Assembly (NCBI GenBank): GCA_963377175.1
Contig: CAUJNA010001624.1
Coordinates: 460,501-524,500 of the forward strand
Origin: Effrenium voratum
Taxonomy: Eukaryota > Sar > Dinophyceae > Suessiales > Symbiodiniaceae
Length of the DNA stretch: 64,000 nt
Direction of reading: 5' to 3'
Positions within the stretch are counted from its first letter, which is position 1. Each line of letters begins with the position of its first letter. A program made the position numbers and the translations under genes. This document shows, piece after piece, positions 58,923-64,000 of the stretch. Below the pieces are notes generated by a model, which saw nothing but the letters and a program-made list of their open reading frames with translations, did not search any database and was not told where the DNA came from.

Positions 58923-59735
58923 CTGTAAGGGTTCACGTGGGCTTGGGTGTGGGTTGGGGTGGGTGTGCGCTGAAGTGGTTGTTTGGTTGTGAGGTTGCTT
59001 GCTGGGGCTGGTTGCTTCTGTGTCTTTTTTGGTTTGTTTGGTCGTTTGCTTGCTTCCTTGCTAGTTTGTTTGGTTAGCCACTCAGCGAATGTATGTGATG
59101 CGTGTTCTAAGCTTTATCAGCTCAAATGCGTGCTTCTCATCTTGAAAATTGATGGTGGCCTGTTCAATCTGTGTTGCTGTTTCTTATCTTTTCTTTGCTG
59201 TGTCTGCTTCCATGCATGTGCGTGTGTGCTGTGTGTGTGTGTATGTGTGCGTGTGTCTGTGTCCACGTGATAGGCTAAGGCGTTGCGTTGGCTTCAAACA
59301 CATGAGAGGCTCACTTCCATGGGAGAACTACTTTATGCTGAGCCAAGGCTGAAACACGCTACATGTTGCGCTCACACGTGTTGCTGTTTTTTTTTTTTGG
59401 AAGGGTTCATATCACAAGAAAAAACAAAAGAAAGCCACAATACCGCCCAAAGGGATCCAACTCAGTTTGAGACAAGTTGAAACTTGATGTTCCCTCAAGA
59501 ATCAAAGAGCCACTAAGCCCGAAAAGGGGTTTGGTGCCCATTCACTAGGTGGTTACCCTCTCGGAAGACAGGTTCGGGCCCTTTTACGTAACACCCCACA
59601 AAGCGAAGTCGTATGTTCCTTACAAAGTCCACGGGCTCCGCTGGCAAGGCGCAACACTTCGCGGAACAAGGAGAAACACAACAGCAAAAAGACAATGAAG
59701 AAAACGGCAACACGCTGCAAACACTGCAAAAACAA

Positions 59736-59766
<31 letters not shown>

Positions 59767-60120
59767 AACAAACAAATCAGCCAAACAGCCCAAATGCCAA
59801 GCTTTCTGGGAGATGTTCAAACCCACCCGATTTTCAGTCTCCAGTCAAAAGCAGAGACCTGGCACCCCGTGGCACTCACCTAAAGATGGTTGAGGTTCTC
59901 CCGCTCAAATGGGCCAAAAGGCCCTCGGTACCCCCATTCAAAGGGCGGCACGCCAAGAAGGGGCCGTGTTTATGACCAAAACCCCCAACATGGTTGTGGA
60001 GATAACCTTGTCATGCCCAAGTGGTTGATCCCCATGACTACTTTATCACTCGGAAGGGATTCCGCCAGGGTAAGCGCCACTTTTCCGTAGAAGCCACAAG
60101 CATCCCCTCCAACTCCCAGC

Positions 60121-60215
60121 CTCAAAGGGCTGCCCCGCGCGCTGCGCCACCAGGTGCAGGGAACGGTAGCCGTTGGACTGCGCTCGAAGCGAAGCGGAAG
60201 CGACGTAGGGAGCGA
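60121..60215 (-). CDS. CRSH-like gene, NGYRSLH exon
   Basis: Acceptor CCTGCAAG|TCGCTC (without the usual G), GC donor TTTGAG|GCTGGG. Reads APYVASASLRAQSNGYRSLH then LVAQRAGQPFE. NGYRSLH is the best known signature of RelA/SpoT synthetases; the Tyr packs on the acceptor guanine. Ends in phase 0 at the catalytic Glu. The next matching exon is 16.3 kb away (43849). Confidence 0.85.
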
Positions 60216-60651
60216 CTTGCAGGGAATGAGTTGTACACATGTGAGAACGTAACATTGATGTTTGTTGCCAACCATGCATTGCTTCGTGGAAAAGTAAAAC
60301 TTCATGATGTTGACCATGGTTTCAAACACTGGGTGGGTTACTGAGTATTTGACCATTTGTTGGCCAAACAGTGCGTGAAGATGTCCATGCCCGTTGGTCT
60401 CTCATGCCTTTGGGGGGGTGGAGCCAAGCCCGGTTCTTGAATGCGGGTGGAATAAAAGAAGGCCACGAAGCTGTTGCTATTTGTCAGTTTTCATGTCCTT
60501 TTGTGGGAAACATCCGTATGGTTGAACACATTGCCCCCTAAGACACGGGAGGTTTCGGCCCTTGGCTGTGTTGCTGTTGGGATTCCCGTTTGTTGTCGGA
60601 GGGTTGGTTGCCAAGTGGCCAACTTGGCTTAGAATCCTGACCACTCCTTAG

Positions 60652-60752
60652 CTCACTTGCTGAGTGGATGGCCCAAAAAAAGTTCAAACCTTACATTTAC
60701 CACTAAAATGGTGTTCACAAAAAGTTTAAAGTTCATGAACAAAGGCAGTGAG
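60652..60752. mobile_element. MITE family B, copy 5
   Basis: 101 bp from CTCACTTGCTGAGTGGATGG to AAAGGCAGTGAG; TTAG flanks both ends. Lies in a synthetase intron. Confidence 0.88.
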
Positions 60753-60885
60753 TTAGCATGGCCGTTTCAACCTTTGCTGCGCCAGGGAAGAAGTCGGGAG
60801 CGCCAGCTTCTTCTCAAAGCTGCGGCTTGGCTTTGCCGACTGGGCCAGACTTCGAACGGGAACATGAAGGACACCCCGAAAAAGA

Positions 60886-60957
60886 AAAAAAAACAAGGAG
60901 AAGAAAACAAAGAAAAGAAAAGGAAAAAAAAAGAAGAAAAAAAAAGGAAAACAAAAT
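60886..60957. repeat. A/G purine tract
   Basis: About 70 bp of nearly pure AAAG/AAAAG on the plus strand. Confidence 0.9.
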
Positions 60958-61874
60958 GCAAAACCATTGGCTTTTGACCTACAAGGGGCAGGGGTCACAG
61001 GATGTTTCCGAATTCCCGGTGGGCTCCAACGAGATTGCCACTTGAGGTGCAAAGCTGCAGTTTTTCCAACCAAACCTGCCACAAAATGGAGGTTCCAAAA
61101 AAAGACGAAGCGGCGGGGCCGGCCGAAAAAAAGTCGCAAAGTCGCAGAGTCGAAAGGAGTCCGCACCTTCGGATTGCCGATGTAGTCCTTCTGCTTGTCC
61201 CTCAAGGGCCACATCTGGGCCTCGGGATTCTCAGCTTCGACCGAAAATCCACAAGTGGCCCCCTATGACTGGTGTGTCAGTTTAAGCAAGGCCGCCTTTT
61301 CACAACAAGCGGTTGCCAAAGCAACTAATGTCCTACAAGTATGTTTGCTTTCCGCGATTCCACTTCTACTATGCCATGACAAATAGATAAATCTATGACA
61401 CAGCTCGGTTTGCTTGAAGGCTTTGTAGACACTGATAAAAAGGAGACAGGTGTCCTGACCAACTAACTGTAGGAGGATACAAATTCACTGGGGACTCTTT
61501 AGATGTCATTTGCGTGGGCATGTGTGTTCGGCCTCTCAAATGCATAGCCTCACAGAAAACAAACTGAATCCACACAGAGCGCGGAGCGCCGAACAACAAG
61601 AGTATAGCCGTTTCAAAAAATCAAGAAACGCTCTGGTGGGTTTGCCAGCCTGGTTTGGCTCAATCGGAAACCGGACCCCGAAGCCCAAAACAACCATAAG
61701 ACCGTATTCAAATCTACAGAGACGTTGTTTCAAGTCTGAATGTTCTTGCGTCACACTGAAAGCCTGGCAAAATGGTCCACCCGTACCAATGAGAAGAACA
61801 GGGCCTGATATCCACACCGAGATCTACCAAGCCTCCAACTACCAGGGCTCTGATTCCGGCCCTGGGGCCCCTGC

Positions 61875-61928
61875 GATGATATCGCGGACCTCGTAGCACA
61901 GCTGCTCGGCCCGCTCGGCGGAAGGAGC
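61875..61928 (-). CDS. CRSH-like gene, CYEV exon
   Basis: 18 codons between GGCAGAG|GCTCCT and ATCATC|GCAGGG (GC donor), phase 0 at both ends. Reads APSAERAEQLCYEVRDII, matching the CY.VL..IH helix that follows the metal-binding strand. The following VPGR.KDY segment of the family is not recognised before 60215, so one small exon is probably missing. Confidence 0.75.
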
Positions 61929-62189
61929 CTCTGCCCACTCACTTAACCCTCATGCCATGGTGTAGTTCCGAGAAAAACTGAGTTGTTCAGTGACCCTGGA
62001 AAAAAAAGGGAACCCTTTGTGGGAAAGACCATTTTTAGTGGGGCAGCCGCCAACGAAAAGGGGAAAAAGGTGCCACTGAACAACTGAGAAAACAACCGAA
62101 CAGCCAGAAGCATTGCGAGTCTGGACGTTCTCTGAATTTGGAAAACCGTTTTCCTGCGCCACTGCACACATGCCCGCCATGCAACGCGC

Positions 62190-62350
62190 ACACCGCTCTG
62201 CACTAGACACACGTTTGCCGCATGATAAGCGCATGCGCTCAAGAGCATCCACTCAGCACTGCACACACACACACACACTGCCAAATGATACGTGCACCCG
62301 CTCAAGAGCATCCACTCAGCACTGAGCACACGTCTGCCAAGTAATACGCT
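62190..62350. repeat. tandem duplication, about 68 bp
   Basis: Two to three copies of GCTCAAGAGCATCCACTCAG with CAC-rich spacers. Confidence 0.8.
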
Positions 62351-62489
62351 GGCTCAAGCCCGCCCTGTGCTGGCGTCTTGGCTCACCGGCTTGGGGCAGC
62401 TTCAGTCAGGTCCCGTTTCATTTGCCGCCCTTTGACGAGTTTGGCATAAATTCCAACAGGAATCCTACTCTTCGGAAGGGGGGGCAGAA

Positions 62490-62621
62490 TGTTGATCCCG
62501 GATCGATGAACGGCTGTTTATTAATATGGGGGGTGTCCCTGGTCTTAGTGGTGGGTTCATCACTTTTGGAGGGGAACACCCTCCCATCAATAGACAGAGG
62601 TTTATGAATCCGGGGTCAACA
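62490..62621. mobile_element. long-inverted-repeat element E, copy 2
   Basis: 132 bp with about 48-bp inverted ends, TGTTGATCCCGGATCGATGA on the left and its diverged complement on the right; same design as 18236-18373. Lies in a synthetase intron. Confidence 0.78.
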
Positions 62622-62938
62622 AGTTGCCTCACCACCTGTTCAGCAAAACAAACTTTGACCTCGTTTCGGTCTGTACCCTCGTTTCGATCTGTATACCCTC
62701 CTGTTTGCATGGAACCTGACGTTTCGGGGTGCAAGACGATGTTCCGAAGGGACCATTTGGCTGTGGCTCAAAATTAAAGAGGAGGGGTTACGCGGGTTTT
62801 GGTCCATGTTTCCCCTTGCCAGGGCAACCCATTTTGGAATTCCGGTTTTCTGAATTCGCCACCGCCATTTCTCTGGTGGGGTTGCCATGGCAACATGGAC
62901 ACGCGGTTCCCCCACGAGTCGACCCCTACCCCCAAATC

Positions 62939-62992
62939 CCGGCTCAGGGCGTCGGCATCCAGAATCACTCGGATGGCAGAGCGATCCCAGAC
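62939..62992 (-). CDS. CRSH-like gene, DRSAIRVILD exon
   Basis: 18 codons between TTCGCCAG|GTCTGG and AGCCGG|GATTTG (GA donor), phase 0 at both ends. Reads VWDRSAIRVILDADALSR. In the family this strand carries the metal-binding Asp (D..A.RV). The open frame extends upstream (RNARRIRQ), so an earlier acceptor is possible. Confidence 0.75.
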
Positions 62993-63284
62993 CTGGCGAA
63001 TCCGGCGCGCATTCCGAACCCCCGGCTCAGGCGAAGAGTCATAAGGGTTCGGCCCGCCCCCCCCCCAAAACAAAAACAACTAGAGGACGATTGGCCCGAA
63101 AGCATTTTTCCATAGGTGCTCATCCAGCCGCGGAGACACCTTTTTACATCGCTGCGGCGAACGTGTCTGCGCGCGGCGATGCTCAGTGTGTGTGGTCACA
63201 TGAGAGCTCCATCTCATCATCCTACTTTCCTCTCGAACTGCGCCGCGCGATTTCTCACGAAAGTGGTCTGCGCAAGCTGCATTG

Positions 63285-63672
63285 TTCCAGGCTCTCTGCA
63301 AGCTGCTGCGCGCAAGTGCTCTGTGCAAGTTGCTCTGCGCAAGTGCTCTGCGCCAGTTGCTCCGCGCAAGCGCTTTGCGCATGCGCTCTGTGCAAGTTGG
63401 TCTGTGCAAGTTGCTCTGCGCCAGTTGCTCCGTGCAAGCGCTTTGCGCATGTGCTCTGTGCAAGTTGCTCTGCGCAAGTGCTCTGAGCAAGTTGCTCTGC
63501 GCAAGGGCTCTGCGCCAGTTGCTCCGTGCAAGCGCTTTGCGCATGTGCTCTGTGCAAGTTGGTCTGTGCAAGTTGCTCTGCGCAAGTGCTTTGTGCAATT
63601 GCTCTGTGCAAGTTGCTCTGCGCAAGTTGCTCTGCGCAAGTGACTCTGCGCAAGTTGCTCTGTGCAAGTGCT
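63285..63672. repeat. 15-bp tandem array
   Basis: About 26 units of TTGCTCTGCGCAAGT with variants (GCGCCAG, GTGCAAG, GCGCTTTGCGC). The 15-bp length keeps all frames open (CASCSAQVL in plus, AEQLAQSNLHR in minus); not counted as genes. Confidence 0.95.
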
Positions 63673-63679
63673 GCCGGAG

Positions 63680-64000
63680 CTGTGGGAATGCACTTCGCGT
63701 ACTATTTTTGCACTTAAAAGTTGCGATTTTCCAGCCGGAGTACTATGTTTGTACTTAAAAGTTGCGATTTTCCAGCCTGAGCTGCGGGAGCACGCTCCGC
63801 ATACTACGTCTGTACTTAAAATTTGCGATTTTCCAGCCGGAGCTGCAGGAGCACGCTCCGCGTACTACGTTTGTACTTAAAAGTTGCGATTTTCAAGCCG
63901 GAGCTGCGGGGGTGTGCTCCGCGTACTACGTTTGTACTTAAAAGTTGCGATTTTCCAGCCTGAGCTGCGGGAGCACGCTTCGTACACTACGTCTGTACTT
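63680..64000. repeat. 61-bp tandem array, runs off the window
   Basis: Five units of 61 bp (first one shortened) sharing TACTTAAAAGTTGCGATTTT and GAGCTGCGGGAGCACGCTCC. Confidence 0.95.

Larger units (their letters stand above)
39293..62992 (-). other. (p)ppGpp synthetase with EF-hands (CRSH-like gene)
   Basis: Exons at 62939, 61875, 60121, 43827, 42222, 41210, 40377 and 39625 (left ends) rebuild the second half of a RelA/SpoT synthetase domain followed by EF-hands. The domain order is: DRSAIRVILD (metal-binding Asp), LCYEV..II, NGYRSLH (Tyr stacks on the guanine nucleotide), PFE|VQIRT (catalytic Glu), HRQAEYG..GHWEYK. Two EF-hands follow: DLDGDGRPATLE, and DSDGDGAVDFKE. Such enzymes transfer pyrophosphate from ATP to GDP/GTP to make (p)ppGpp; plant CRSH types are calcium-activated in the chloroplast. 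The ATP-binding Arg/Lys segment would lie upstream, beyond the right edge or unrecognised. Two short exons are missing (before 60215 and before 39675). An aquaporin gene lies between 60121 and 43849. Confidence 0.8.

Noticed and set aside
63080..63758. Cys/Ser/Ala and Gln/Leu/His repeat proteins of up to 199 codons
   Set aside because: Produced by a 15-bp tandem repeat that keeps all frames open; no flanking domain.
1..64000. Spliced-leader, tRNA and rRNA genes
   Set aside because: I looked for the dinoflagellate leader (CCGTAGCCATTTTGGCTCAAG, in pieces) and for tRNA-like cloverleafs and saw none; a covariance-model search would be needed to exclude them.

Overview
The window reads as nuclear DNA of a dinoflagellate. 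There are no long bacterial-type genes. Small islands of GC-rich, codon-like sequence (23 to 180 nt) sit in long, repeat-filled, less GC-rich DNA. When islands are joined at AG|G acceptors they give recognisable proteins, and the matching donors are mostly GC or GA and only sometimes GT. Frequent GC and GA donors, very short exons and all convincing exons on one strand are known dinoflagellate traits. The species cannot be told from this sequence. All exon boundaries below come from reading motifs and phases by eye; no alignment or RNA evidence was available.

Layout, in minus-strand reading order (right to left). (1) 64000-63280: two tandem arrays (61-bp and 15-bp units). (2) 62992-39293: a RelA/SpoT-type (p)ppGpp synthetase whose last exons encode EF-hands, i.e. 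the layout of a calcium-regulated RSH (CRSH). (3) Inside one 16-kb gap of that gene, on the same strand, lies an almost complete aquaporin gene (58922-45983): NPA box 1 intact, box 2 reads NLL. (4) 37280-29610: Ala/Glu-rich helical exons with compatible phases, not identified. (5) 29148-25975: a 3.2-kb satellite of 79-bp and 60-bp units with one inverted unit. (6) 24225-17139 (perhaps to 16919): a Bmt2/SAMTOR-family methyltransferase-fold protein, exons joined in phase by GA and GC donors. (7) 16190-15134: three phase-compatible exons of an acidic, Lys-rich protein of unknown function. (8) 15000-1: few exon candidates; a Thr-rich mucin-like reading frame (3824-3028), a 36-bp minisatellite and a 650-bp CA/CCCA low-complexity block.

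The non-coding part is full of short non-autonomous elements. Three families stand out: A (71-114 bp, CATAGGTGTCC ends, about 8-bp target duplications, four copies, three of them within or beside introns of exons called here), B (97-103 bp, CTCACTTCCTGAGT ends, a 4-bp target duplication in all five copies), and C (about 115 bp, CTAGGTCCTCCAGTAG ends, three copies). Several further inverted-repeat elements occur once or twice.

How the genes might relate: a (p)ppGpp synthetase with calcium-binding domains, a water/solute channel and a possible SAM-sensor-like protein are next to each other, but nothing in the sequence shows a shared pathway. The most unusual structural observation is the whole same-strand gene lying between two exons of the synthetase.
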